Assembly (NCBI GenBank): GCA_900708905.1
Contig: CAADRB010000065.1
Span: forward strand, 154,203-218,202
DNA length: 64,000 nucleotides
Origin: Hymenolepis diminuta
Taxonomy: Eukaryota > Platyhelminthes > Cestoda > Cyclophyllidea > Hymenolepididae
Direction: 5' to 3'
In this document: in pieces, positions 47,815 through 60,759 of the stretch
Numbering within the stretch: position 1 is the stretch's first letter
Layout of the letters: each line of letters starts with the position of its first letter
Notes under the pieces: generated by a model
Database searches by the model: none
The model's input: the letters and a program-made list of their open reading frames with translations, nothing else
Told to the model about the DNA's origin: nothing
Position numbers and translations under genes: made by a program

Positions 47815-50800
47815 TATTCAAAGTTTGTTATTCATTTGATTTAACTCCGTGATCGATTTCACTACCTCGATTTATGTGTATCTTATTACGGCCAAATATG
47901 GTAGTTGGGGCTATGGTGACAGAGGTAGCTAATGGTAAATGCTCTTATTCGTTTAACCGTTGAAGTTATTTAAAGTCAGAAAATCATTTTCAAAATTTTA
48001 AATTTATTATTTTTCTAAACATGGTGACACTTATGGCATAGCAATTTTGTCGTGGAGTTGAGTTGGTATTATTGTTTAAATTGACTAAACGATGTTTAAT
48101 AATGAGCGGCAAATTGAATTTCAATCTCTATTTTGTAATATTTTTCTACGGTTTAAAAGTATGGCAGAGTTTTAATTTAAAAATAGGACAGATGCTTAAA
48201 CCCACAATCAGTGTAGGAAGTGGCCAACAAGTAGGTTAAGCTCACAGGAACCGCAAAGAACGACAGCTTAACCATGTTGAAAGCAAAACAAAGTGGATAC
48301 ACGCAGGATGAAAAAGCGATTTTTGCGGGTGATAGACATCTGTTGAAAACGACGATCTGCTCAGAGTGTTTTTTTGGAAGATTTGTCATTGAACTAGAAC
48401 AGTGTCTCAAAGCTAGCAAAACGACCATTCACAATTCTGAGAATACACAAACTTTGTGAAAGTTACCGCTCTATTACAGTTTTCTTATTTACTTTCTGAC
48501 AGTAAGCGTCAAAAGTGCAGTAGCAATAGCAGAATAATTACTAAATGCTTGTTTGCAACTATTTTGTGACTTTTCACAAAGCGAAAAGGGATGTACCTTA
48601 ATTTCAAATTGACGTATTTCATACCTCGCCTCCTGAAGCAACAATGTCATGACGTTGACATTACTTTTAGCCTTTCTTAAAATGGTGTTGAAATTAAAAC
48701 GGACAGTCGGAAGAAGTAATTTTCAGTATAACGAAGTTGATGATTAATGAGAGTAAAATCATATTTGGAGACCTGTTCTTATAGTATTCTGTTTAGAAAT
48801 TCTGCTTGTTTTAATGCATTCTGATAAAGAAATTTAGGGGTTGGCTCGAGGACGGTTTCAACAGTGTCCACGAGATTAATTATTATGAAATTGAATGTGA
48901 ATGTTTAATAATCTTAACGTTTTGACAATTAATCTAATCCCTTAGTTATTTAACCATCAACATTTAATCATAAGAAGACTTTTATATTGAACCGTCTTGA
49001 AAATGGCTTAGTGCACTGCATGGGAGTCATGGTAACATTTCAGCGATGGTAATAGGAATTTCGTCCATTTTAGAGGACAGCTACAACTTCTTTATTAGAA
49101 ATCTCAGCTCCGTTATTTTATTTTATGTTGCTTAATATTAGGAAAGATCCTTCTGCTTTCTCCGTCTTGGAAGAGATAATGAAACGAAGTGACAATGCGG
49201 ATCATCGGTGTTAAAACTAACGATCAATGGGCATTGGATATTGTGGAAAGAATCATGAAATTTGAATTTCGAAATGTAAGCTGAACTAACCATTCACTAT
49301 CTGAAATGCCCCATGAAGCTGTTCATCTGTCAAAATGGCAAATAGTGAATAAAACGGCTTTTTAAATTTCATTACCTGATGTTATGCCACATTTAAAACT
49401 CGTAGCTAGTTCCCCCTATCTGCAAGAAGATACAAATGAATTGAGGTAACAATTTATTAACTATAAATTCAGAATTTTGCTCAATCAGTAATACACTTTA
49501 TGGGAATTTAGGGAATCAGGTCTTCCAGAATATCAAGGAACTAACTTAATCTTATTATCCAAAGCTTCTTGATCCCCCACTTCAAACATTAATCCTTATT
49601 GGAATTGTTAACCATTTCCCCTTATTTAGTGGCTTCCTCATAGGGGAAACCTGTAAAAGGTTAATTTTGCAGCGCCAAAACTAAGTCTATTATCCACACC
49701 GATCTGGTTTTATAATTTATGCGGTTAGATTAATCAAATAATAGTCATTGCGACCGTCGAAAATAAGAGCCTTTCATTTAAACAAAATCCAAAATCAACC
49801 CTAATTTGTTTATATAACCAAACACAAAACAAAATTTTCCGTGTTTAAAATGTCTCGTTTTATTTATGGAATATCTTCAATTCGTCTCGATTTTAACAGA
49901 AGTTGTCGTCAAGTTAGTCTACATGACTTAATGATATGTTGTGTAACAAAATTTGACAAGGTTTAAAGATATCTTGGACAAATTTTTAGATCAAAGTATT
50001 TGAAATTGTGAAAACCTTGCACGTTTGATCCTGCGAACTGAAAATCCTTTTCATCGTTTTTGACCTCTGGATAAGAAGTAGGCGCTACAATTTGATAGGT
50101 GATTCATTTGCATAATTAAGATTCTTTCTCCATGAAAAGTATAAAGAATATTCTTACTGTATTGTATCTTTTCGTTCTCAAATCGTTAGTAATCAAAGTC
50201 AGTCTCCTCTACTATCTCCTCAAATCGCACTTTGAACCCTCCTATATCAGTGACATTGAAGTACCACACCAATAAGCGCTCTAACACGACAAAATTTATT
50301 TGCCACTTTTACAGCTTTATAAGTCTTTTGGTAGCCAAGGTCCCAGTGTCTGACCTCACGATTAACGCTCTTTGAGACACGACGACCAGGATATGACCGA
50401 CTTTTCCCTGTCTAGTAAGATGTGATCTTGTCAATATGCAATATCTTTGGGTCCGGAAAACTTTATGCATCTCTCAAGCCGAATAATTTCAATTTATAAT
50501 TTTCATTATTAATTAAAATTACGGTCTGTAAACCAACTTCCCAGTCAAGGAGGGAAGAGCAAGTTCTTGTTATAATGGGAATTTACTAAAGCCTTCCACT
50601 GATTAAAATATAAAAGTGTTTATGATAATCTAATTAGTTCATGTGAAAAGTACAAAGATTCAACGTAATTACAAATTTAGTCAAGGAAAATATTTCCTAA
50701 TTTTAATAATTGGATTTTCTCTTTGATACCTTTCCGCGACATCTAAGTCGCGCCACCTTTTCGTAGTTTTCCAGTTCTCTCGAAATTCTGTCTTTCGATC

Positions 50801-50815
50801 AACAGTCCATCCTTA
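47815..50815. other. intergenic, nothing recognised
   Basis: AT-rich DNA without a supported gene, RNA or repeat. Confidence 0.5.
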
Positions 50816-50820
50816 TTCAG

Positions 50821-51201
50821 GTGATTATTCAATTGACTGATTCAGTTTCGATCTGGTTCTTCCCATTACTGATTCTATCGGAGATTTTCTATGAATTTTC
50901 AGATAAAAGGCTTCTAGAGGCCCAAGAGAACCTATTTCTAGCAAAAAGGCAAAATTTATCTTCTCTTCCAAAAAGTGCTATTGGAAAAAAAACGAAATTT
51001 TGTTCTTACTGTCAAATTAAACCGCATTTTCTGAATGCTTGTCGTTTCATTTTTTCCCTTAATGTATGCATCCCTTATAATTTAGAACTAATAGCTAAGC
51101 ACGAGACGGAGATATCCGACTTCTGGCTAAGAGTAAGGTCTACAAGGTGTTTTGAAATTCCTAAACTCAAATGGGACGTTATTTATATTTTAGATACATG
51201 A
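50821..51201 (+). other. 126-codon open frame with CCHC-type motif, doubtful
   Basis: This frame is longer than most chance frames in this DNA. At codons 61-74 (51001-51042) it reads CSYCQIKPHFLNAC, the exact C-x2-C-x4-H-x4-C spacing of a retroviral-type zinc knuckle, preceded by a basic stretch. The usual glycine before the histidine is replaced by proline. It could be a worn retrotransposon gag fragment, an exon or chance. No protease, reverse transcriptase or terminal repeat was seen nearby. Confidence 0.2.
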
Positions 51202-51599
51202 GCCTCATTCTTACACGTTTAAATGAGGAAAAATTTCGGTCAATTTAACTTTAAGATGACAGAATTTTATTTTGATTAATCAATCTGATTATTCGTACCT
51301 TTCAGAAATTGGAGAATATAACATTGACATGTGAAAATGTTGTTCCTGGATTCCATTTTCGGCTGTTATGGGTTTCGCCAAACCTCTTTCCCCTTTAGCG
51401 AGCAAGATTCATAAAATTTCTCGAAGATTTGGATCAGTCCGACATATTTTAGACTAAAGTTATAAAAACGATATCTAATTTATTGCCCACAGTAATACAA
51501 AAAACAGAACTCATAACGATGGGAAGAAACTGCAGAAGTTTGAACATAACAATAAGCGGGAAGGGATCAAAAAGACGCTGAAATCAGTATTGAAGCTCT

Positions 51600-51700
51600 A
51601 ACGGAGTCCTGATTCAAGTGATTTTGGATTAGAGTTGGGCACCTTTCAGATAATTCACTTACCGAAAGTGAACTCCCGTAATCCGTTTCCTGGAGTGAAG
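51600..51700 (+). repeat. dispersed repeat F, copy 3, weak
   Basis: GATTCAAGTGATTTTGGATT, then GTTGGGCACCTTTCAG, then TTTCCTGGAGTGAAGCAAAT fall in the order of the blocks at 37125-37300. An upstream GCGGGAAGGGATCAAAAAG segment also corresponds. Confidence 0.35.
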
Positions 51701-51704
51701 CAAA

Positions 51705-54700
51705 TGCGGAAAATTATCAGTCAAATTTCGAGCGATCATTCATGTTACTTCAAGTACTTCTTTTTCCAGTGATTCAGAAGGTAAAATGATCTCACATGGT
51801 ATTTAATTGCCTGCAGGCTAGACAAGACAGAGATGAGGCAGCCGAAACTACTTAATTAGAAGGTCTTCGTAAATTGTGTTTATTTAGACTATTATTTCAA
51901 AAGTGAAATGTGGCGACCACTCAGTTAAGTTCGATTTGAACGCTACCAAAGGTGAGGAAAGGCTAAGGGCTTCCCTACTTCTTCACTTCTTGATTGGAAT
52001 TCATTTTTGCACCCTTTAATGTTCTTCCTTTGCAAAATTAGCAAATAACTTGTATGATTTCGTCATATTTCCATTAAGATGTACCTTCAAAGTGCTAGTC
52101 TCTGTCACTTTTCCTGCTGCTTGTCTAATCTTAATTCTTCCCTGACTAGCTATGCATAAACCTAGTCGGGCTGGATTCAGATGAAATTTGACCACACCTG
52201 TAATACTTTTAATAAATCAAATCAGATATCTGAAACGTGACTTGGTGGAATGAGGTTTTTTTTTGAAATTCTAACTTAACATAAATTCGTCCACATTCTA
52301 ATTTAAAGAAACGCATTATCGCTTATTTAAGTGGAGGAAAAAATTTAGTTTTTTCCTGTCATTTTTGAAAGAAAAATGTAATTTTTATCTTTTCTGATAT
52401 TATTATTATTTATAACTTGATTAAATAACTTGAGCATGGTATTTACGATTGAAACGACAAAAGCCACATTTATATAAATTTTAATAATTGAAAAATGGGT
52501 ATGGAATCTGATTTTTAATACTTTAAAATGTAAAATAATTATACGTTACCACCACTGGCATGTAAATGATCGATTTCTGTAAATGATAGGTTTCATTTCT
52601 GTATCTTCTTTTAATATGATTTTACCTGACCGAGATTTCAAAAAATTCGCTCTATGACCTTTAGCAATCCACGAATGATCTTATCCGCTTATTAATAAAA
52701 ATTATGTTTAATATACTATTCGGACAAGGTAATGAATAGTTGAAGATGAGAGGAAATACTTTTGGGAAAGAGCGAAAAGCCTTTTCCATGGGAGTCGGTA
52801 TAATTAATTCCTCTTTACTTTATCCGAAGCAATTTTTCGGAGGGTTTGGTGTGAAACAGAGGTGAAATCCGAGGACGACAGGCTGAGATGTGTCGTTTCG
52901 AGCATCTTTGTGGTTTTTAAAAACTTAAAACAATCGGAAAATGGAAGTCTTGGCTGATTACTGCCCCTGATGGTCAATGATTTTCACTGATAGTGCCGGA
53001 GCATTGTTAATATTCGGTTTTTGCTCGAATTCCCTTAAGATGGGGATTTACGTTATTAGAGATCTGAATTGGTATTGACGGTTGTTTAATTCATGAAAGC
53101 CCTCCCAATAACCAAATAATTCCTTCTTATTCCGATCGAGTTGCCTTAGTAATGACTCTGTGTAAGCCTTCTTGTTGAATTTCCTTAATAAATAATTAAT
53201 TAATTAAATTAGCCGGATAGGTAATTAATGAACAGATAGAACGGACAACAAAATTGAAATGAGTGACGTCACAAATTAGTTATATTCAAACAATGAAAAA
53301 TGTGATATTAGAACCATTATATATTTTCTGTATCGTAAGTTCTTACACCTCGCTTTCAACAGGTTTTACCCCTCAGTTTTATTAAAATTACCAAAGATAA
53401 ATTTGTTATTTTTTACTATTTTTAAGTATAATAAAGTAAAAAAATTTCAAAAAATTTAAAAAAATTTTCTAAAAATCTGATCAAAGAATAGCCTACAGTA
53501 TGAGTAATTTTCTTTCTCATCCATTATTCTCCTCATTTCTGACCCAGCTAAATGTGATCACGATGAAAATTTAAAATTTCTTTTGTTTAGATATTGATGA
53601 AATAAAACAAATTAAAACGTAGGGGCTAATATTTTTCAGTGATCTACTTAGGCATCACTAACCACAATCGGAATATTATTGGTCCATCTTGACTCCCAAC
53701 CACTTCTTCACAATTAAAGACTTAATTTTTTCGCGTTTTTAGGAAATAAAAAATAAAAATTTTTTGGTAATATTGCTATTAAAAAAATTTAGTCTCAATT
53801 AACCTTTTAAATGTACTTTTTTATCTCCTACATCTTTTACGATTCCACACTTTTCGAGCTCCCTTTTATATTTGATTTCTTTGTTATTTACTTATTAAAA
53901 TTATACTAGGTTTACATTAAAGCTAATTTAAAAAAATATTTTCCGGATAACTCACGCTAAATATCCGAATTCTGAACCGAGGACATTATATCATTGGTTC
54001 TTTATTTCTAATGCTGACTAAAATTTCACTTCCAATGTGCGCAGACGACGGTTGCTGCCTATTAAAAGGTGTCGCCGTCGTCTTCTTGTTCTGGCTGATC
54101 TCGAAGAACGGCATAGTACTAAAGATTTACAATGATTGTATCAGAGGATTCGTCGATGTTGGTTTTATAAAAATGAATTGGACATTCAGATGCATAACTT
54201 CAATTAGCACGGCGATATATAGGAGAGGAATGTAAGATTTCCTTCCTGAAAAGGGAAGCTATCTCTGAGTCTTGAGTTACAACTTGAGCATTAGAGACGT
54301 TTATTTCTGTCAAGAATTAGTTTTCAAGACAGTTGAAAGAAAGTTCATCTAGTTTCATCAGTGAACATCTAAATCCTCCTGTATTTCTATAGTCACTTTC
54401 TTCACGAATCAGTTCTAATTAATTTGATTCCAGATAAAATTTCAATGTCCGAAATTGTGTTAGTTAAAAGAATGGATGGTTGCACTACACCCATTTGTAT
54501 TTCTGTGTATCATAAAATTTACCTCTGCAGCTGTATTTTGATTTAGTTGGAGATGAACTGTTCACACTGAGTGAAATCAACTAAACACAGTTATGTTAAA
54601 AAGTCGTCGCAGGTCGTGGTATTTTCCTCTTGGGTATAATAAGATGCAGATGAATAGACGGAATTGGTCAACAAACTCCGACTATCACTGGCATAGCCTC

Positions 54701-55585
54701 ACTCATGAATCTGGGTGGCAGGTTATTAAATCTGAGCATCAGCACATTGCACGTTGAACTGCAGTCCTTACGAAAAAATTGACACCTCAACGCTTTTCGA
54801 ATTCTAGGTAAGTAAGAATCTTGATGACTTGACTTCACTATCTACTTCTTTATCTCCTCTACTCTATTTTACGAAACCGGACTTTAAGCTGCCGTTCTTG
54901 TTCGATGGAAGCTTCACAACCTTAAAACAGGCGAAAGTTCTTGCATTGTCATGGGCAATACAACAATTTCGTAAAATTAAAACAAAATTTGCTAAAATAA
55001 ATAAGCGGACTCTTTAATTTTACTTGTAATTTCTAAGGAATCCTAGTGTTCTTCGTTGAGAAATTTCGGTGGAAAGATGGAAAAAATAAAAATGATAGAA
55101 AGAATAGTAAAAATGTAATAAACAGTTATTCCCATGTTAAATTATTTAAATTTAATCTGGAAAAATTTGAAATTTTTGACAGAATATCATCAATTTTATA
55201 TAAATTTTTGTCTTAAATGTTTCCTCTTTTGTCATTAATAGCTTATTTCTAACATTTCATATTAATATATATTTAATCCGTGTACTTTATTTATAAAATG
55301 AGACACCTCATTTTGGTTTTTCTGAAATATTAATTTTAAAAGATTTATTTACGTTGTAGGTAAAATACTTATGCGTTATTGAAAGCGCTTCTAATAATTA
55401 AAAATAGAGTTTCTAAAAATGAAATTGTTTTATTTCGCCTATTTGATTCAATTATAATAATCCATTAATATTATTATAAGAGGCGTAAGATAGGAGAGGG
55501 TACGGGTATCAATATGACAATTCATGGTGATGATAAAGCCCGGAAAATGACAGAGCTCAGTCATTATTGTTGCCACTTTCCGTCT
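51705..55585. other. intergenic, very AT-rich
   Basis: It includes runs of A and T at about 53390-53480 and 53730-53810 and AT-rich sequence at 55080-55460. No gene is supported; a 74-codon frame at 54011 shows no recognisable feature. Confidence 0.5.
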
Positions 55586-55591
55586 TTTCAG

Positions 55592-55672
55592 CTCGAAATA
55601 TCTGGAGGCGAAACACTTTTAGAAGGTGATCGCATTACCTTTAATCTAGATGACGGATTGCACGCAATAAAA
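55592..55672 (+). other. candidate exon, faint cold-shock-domain likeness
   Basis: A strong acceptor (CACTTTCCGTCTTTTCAG, ending at 55591) opens onto a frame reading LEISGGETLLEGDRITFNLD and then DGLHAIKW, with a possible GTCAGT donor after it. The EGDRITFNLDDG part resembles the fourth strand region of cold-shock domains. No exon with the RNA-binding motifs of the first half was found upstream. Weak. Confidence 0.15.
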
Positions 55673-56399
55673 TGGTCAGTATGGGTGTTCTATTTACTTG
55701 AATATAATAGAAACCAGAGCTTGGTTGTAGTAGAGCGGAAGAAAGCACTTATCTGGTAAATAATATAAGATATACTTTACCAAACGAGATGTCTTTTTTC
55801 GGATATCCTAATTTAATTGAATTTAAAAATGGAAAACTTCAATTCTGGTTATTCAACAGTTATTGGTTTGAAATTGGAGGAGACGAACACATTATCAATT
55901 CTTTATAAAAACATTCAAATTATTTGATAATCTGCATTTTTTAGCCAGTCTCATCACCTCTAAGTGGAATCTCTGAACCTATTTAATTATTATTTGTATG
56001 TAGCGAAATTCAACGGAATATGATGATCTTTTCATAGCAAAGGACTTGATTATTGACATACTGAGAAGCTAATCTTGGTTATATCAAATATTCCAAGGAG
56101 AACTGAAATTTCAAAAATAGAGAATAATGAAGAATTTATTGTCATTGAAGTAGCGGTCTGTCAATTACAAGGTCAAGAGATCAACACTTATGTCTATTGA
56201 ACAAAAAGTGATATAAAATGTCAGTTTCCTATCAGATGAGGTCGAAAATGTCTTTATTCTAATCCATTTACTATTTATAGCAATTCACTCAAAGCACTTT
56301 TCAATTTTATCACTCGAATTGTGATTACTTAGAATATTATTGTGAATATCTATCTACGAAGTCCTAATATCTTGTAAGCAGCATGTTTTTTCTCCAAGC

Positions 56400-56580
56400 A
56401 ATGACCTTTTCACAAAACCTCAGCTTGATGGAACTCGATTTCTTATCAGGTCATCCAGCCGTCATGATTGACACATTCTGCTATCCGTGTGAATATTTAT
56501 CAGTGCATTGTGACAATTTGACCTTGGAGGTCTATTGGCATGAGCTTGAAAAAGAGTACCTATGGTTTCAAGGGAAATAA
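56400..56580 (+). other. candidate exon, unrecognised
   Basis: An acceptor-like TTTTTTCTCCAAG precedes a frame of about 60 codons with four cysteines or aromatic-rich segments (FCYPCEYLSVHC) and a helix-like end (WHELEKEYLWFQGK). I recognise no family. It is listed only because its composition is unlike the surrounding noise. Confidence 0.12.
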
Positions 56581-56599
56581 CGATTTTCAGTTCAAGGGA

Positions 56600-58390
56600 A
56601 GAATAAAGTAGATAGATGCTAGATGGAAATGCTTAAAGTAAAATTCTTTGAATGAGGTCAATTTTAATGAAAAAAACCTCCAGTTTTCATGTCCATATTC
56701 ATTTCTCCCACGAGGATAAAAACCGAAAATAATGTTAATATTTTCCGATTACTTTTAACATTTTGTCTTACAGACTACAATAACGGCTCTTCAACGGTCA
56801 TTTTCCCTATCTCTTTGGCGTACCCATGATATAATGTCAAACTTGGTAATCCAATTCGTAATAGGGAATTGGTAAATATCACTTATGAATTCAATGTGTA
56901 GCACGCCATGTACCTATAAGCTGGTGGACTCGAATTTAAAATTTTATTCTAAATTCATTTCATATCTGACTTATAGTTTAAAAGTTATACCAGGGACGCT
57001 TAAGAGTGGGAACCTCTATTTGAGTGATTAAAGATTGCCTAAAGCCAAAAATGGAGCAAAAATGACGATTTTCTCTGGCAAATGTTTGAATTCAAAAATC
57101 AATTTCTTTTCTTCTGCGTAAGAATGGTTGCATTTAGATTTGAATTTGATTAAAACAAAGATTCACAAGTCGTATAAATTAAACTAAATTGATGCTAATG
57201 AGAACAATATTAATAATACTTGTGGTATTTAGGATTAATCTTTGTATTTATTCATTTTGACGTAATTATCGGCCATCTCATCTCCACCGTCATAAGACTG
57301 TGAGCCACTGAATATCATCGCCTTCTCAATTATATTGAAGAATAACAATTATTTGAAGTAGCAAAAAGAGCCGATGGGTACCGGAGATCGACGACAAATA
57401 TTTGCTGCAATCCTCGGAACAGTTCATAAAGTGTTAGGTTTGAAACGTTAGTAGCTTCTTGAGCTTTCTCTAAAATGGTTTCAGTTACTTCCCACAATTA
57501 CAAATAGTGAATTATTTTGTATTACTGTGAGTACTAATGATAATAACTAACTATTAATTTCCTTCACGTGTATAAATAGCTCAAAAGTAATTTTAATATT
57601 TTCAGTCTACTATCGTCCGGTGTTAATTCATTTTCCCGTTGAAGCGATTTGCTCCTCGGAATTTACTTTTTGCACCCTCTTAAATGCAATAAATTAAATT
57701 TTTCATGTTTAATATTTGAACCTCTTTGATGGCCGGAAAATAATTGGGATATTAATACAATTATTTCCATACTTAGTACAAACTTTGTGAATCTTGTATT
57801 ATGTGTATATATGTGTATTAACTAGAGCTGCAATTTCGTGGATTTTATGAACGATATTAAGTATAAATTTTTCATTTTCTTTTACTATTCAGTATGCTTA
57901 TCAATTCAAGGTCAAAATCAAGAAAAAAGGCCGAAGATTAATAATAAAACTACTTAAAGAGCACGTTCCCCCGAAGTAGAAAGTCAGAGTTGTCTAAAAT
58001 CTGTTAATAATTGAAAATGACCTTCTGAGGGAAGAAGTCTTATCCCCTCTCGAGATAATCACAATTCGATGAATTTATTGCGCTTCGATTCCTCCTAAAA
58101 ATTTGAAAGTGACAATTTTATTTCGCCTTTTCTTAACAGAAGAACCAAAACCTGATATTGATTTTTAATAATTTATTGTACTTAATCGTCATATGTTTCC
58201 GGTCAGCAGTTTACAAGCGGCTGTTCTTTCGCGAAAGCAATGAAAAAGATGGGGCAGCTGAGAGCTGTCACCAAAATCCGGTTGGTGAAATCTTTCAAAT
58301 GCCCCCAATTTATTGAATTTATTGCCTATTGATGCCTTCAAATTCGAGATAGCTCCCTTCCTGCTAACTCTTGAGTAAAATTAACGAGTG
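56600..58390. other. intergenic, nothing recognised
   Basis: AT-rich DNA with no supported feature. Confidence 0.5.
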
Positions 58391-58420
58391 AATTTTGCAT
58401 CTCAATTGTGAGAATTGCAG

Positions 58421-58831
58421 GTCTCGTCCTATTACTAAGAGGACATCAAACACGATCGTTTTCTCTTGTGTTGGGAAGGGATTAATGCTAGAGTACCCTA
58501 ATCTGATCACAATCTCGCTTGTTACGGATAATGAGACTTCAATGATCTCATTTCCGAACAGGTATGGGGGCGGGTTTGTTTTAATTTCTGCTTCAAGGTC
58601 AACAGAGTGCATGTGTGAATGAAGAGTGGGGTTGGTGACTTATTTTTAGGACAAGCTGAGTGGCAGTGCACTAACAAATTTTCTCATCCGCCTAAGAATG
58701 CTACTCCCGATGATGACGATGTTACCGATGGTGCTGTTGTTTCACTTGTTATTTGGCCCAACCAAATGACCTCAAAATCATTATGTGATTCCGCGCCATG
58801 TGCGATTCACGTTATGGCAGAGGAATTTTAA
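58421..58831 (+). other. two candidate exons, unrecognised
   Basis: The first follows an acceptor (GTGAGAATTGCAG) and ends at a good donor (AACAG|GTATGG, about 58561). The second follows an acceptor (CTTATTTTTAG, ending at 58649) and runs to a stop at 58829-58831, with AATAAA directly after it. The second frame has an acidic run (PDDDDVTDG) and GAVVSLVIWP. However, the reading phases of these two splice sites do not join into one open frame. They may belong to a decayed gene or be chance. Confidence 0.2.
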
Positions 58832-58839
58832 AAATAAAA

Positions 58840-60620
58840 TTGATTAATATTTTAATATGCTTTCAAAATCTAACCATCATTAATGTTATAAATCTCTAAT
58901 ATTTATTTTAAATAATATGACAAAGTTCCTTTAATTTATCAAAATTGCCTTCATTGTTCCTTTGTCATTTAAGTAGTATTTTCCTTACTTTGGTTACTAA
59001 GCTTGGATGAAAGATAAATTTTTGTACTTTTGTTGTTCCCTTTCGGATATTTTCCGAAGTTGTCCACCTGAAATTGATAAGTCGATGCAAAATAATGTTT
59101 CATAATCATTAAAGCCCAAGCTTTCATTTTCAAATTTTAATTTTTCCATATTAATTAATTTTAAATGAAATTGTGTTTCCATGTAGTGGAAATTAATTTT
59201 TATGATTAGTTGTCTAAATGGATTTTTATTTGCAGGATTTTCAATCAAAATGACAAAAAATAACAAAAATTTACTTTTTTGAGAAATAAAATCGTTATCT
59301 TTGAAAATTAAACATTTGGTTTTCGGTTGAGCAAATTTTACTGGATGATGACCTTTTACTTACTTGAGCGATGAATTTACAAGGTCAGGTATTATGAGAC
59401 GTGAGAATGTTATACTTCTGGAATTTTCTGAAAAGATTAGAATGAACTAGTTAAAATTAATCAAAGTCATATATGCTTTTAAAATATATATTTTATATTA
59501 CTGGGGGTCATTATATTTTAAGCAGAATATACTTAATATGCGCGGTTTATTTTCCCATATTAAATCGGGGATAGAAAGCTAAATCCGGCCACAAATTTGC
59601 CTTTTTTAAAATAAAATAATCTCCGAAAAAGCTAAATCCTTGAAATATTGGCGGAAGCAAATCAACGAAGCTCTGGTAACGGCGGTCGATTAGAAGTAAT
59701 AAAGTATTTAGAATAGTAAATAATATTTCATTGCTCAGATTTCGAATTTGAGATGATTTTAAATTTTATGACCTTCCTCTTGATTTCAAAGTAAGTTCAT
59801 GTCCGCTATGTCCAGTTGTCATTGACATATTAAAAAATGCGGATTGTTGTTTATATCAACTCAGTACTGTTTAGATTCAAATAGCCGAAATAGTTACTAT
59901 TATCGCGATATCATCTTTAATTTTACAGCCGAAATCCGAAATGAATATCCTGTTTTGTGTAAAGTTACGAAAGATGTGTTTTTTTTTTAAATTCACATGT
60001 CATGTTTTACGATTAAACGGTATTGCTATCAAAGTTGCTCTTAGTGTAAATATATCAAAGCAAATTCAGTAGCATATAACAAACATGTTAAATACAGTAC
60101 TTTAAGGAAAATATTACACCAAGGACACACTGTTTTTAATTGGATCATAGGCCGTCAGGATACTCATGACTCTTGTTGTTATTGACACGTATCACCTGTT
60201 AAATTTGAGCAAGTTATAAGTGCAAACAAATATTCCACATGTTCTTATTTCTGGAAGCCGCAAGGACAAGCGTAGGAATATTATTTCTAACGGGAATATT
60301 GGCATAAAATGCGTAGAATAGTGTTGCTTTAAGAGTTCTGAAATTCACTTATTCTATTTACAGGTGGCCAAGGATAAACAGATAGACGAATGCATACTAA
60401 CAGGGAAAAGTACAAACAGTGTTTTGAATACATTTGTAAAGGAGGACTCTCCTAAGCCGCTATGATCTCTCCTCCAACTATATATGTCCAGGCAACAGTT
60501 GAGTCAGATCCAGAGAAATTGGATCGAATGCAATTACCTCAAGATACTTTACTAATTAGACGAATGCTTTATATATGACTACAAACCGCCTTCACACAAG
60601 TGGTGTTCATTGATCAAAAC
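58840..60620. other. intergenic, nothing firm
   Basis: AT-rich DNA. A segment at about 60490-60530 (GAAATTGGATCGAATGCA) has a B-box-like string, but it may instead be the upstream part of repeat Q. Confidence 0.45.
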
Positions 60621-60623
60621 ATT

Positions 60624-60750
60624 GCCAGACTAATGTCAGTTTTTCTCCCAAATAACTGTTAAGCTGTCGGGAACGATATGCACCCCATCTTGAATGGAAT
60701 GATGGGCGACTTGAATACAAACTGTCTAAACAGACGCAGAATGACAACTA
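60624..60750 (+). repeat. dispersed repeat Q, copy 2
   Basis: Partner of 40490-40615; see there for the matching blocks. It has a short insertion relative to copy 1 before CAGAATGA. Confidence 0.5.
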
Positions 60751-60759
60751 TGCAGCTTT

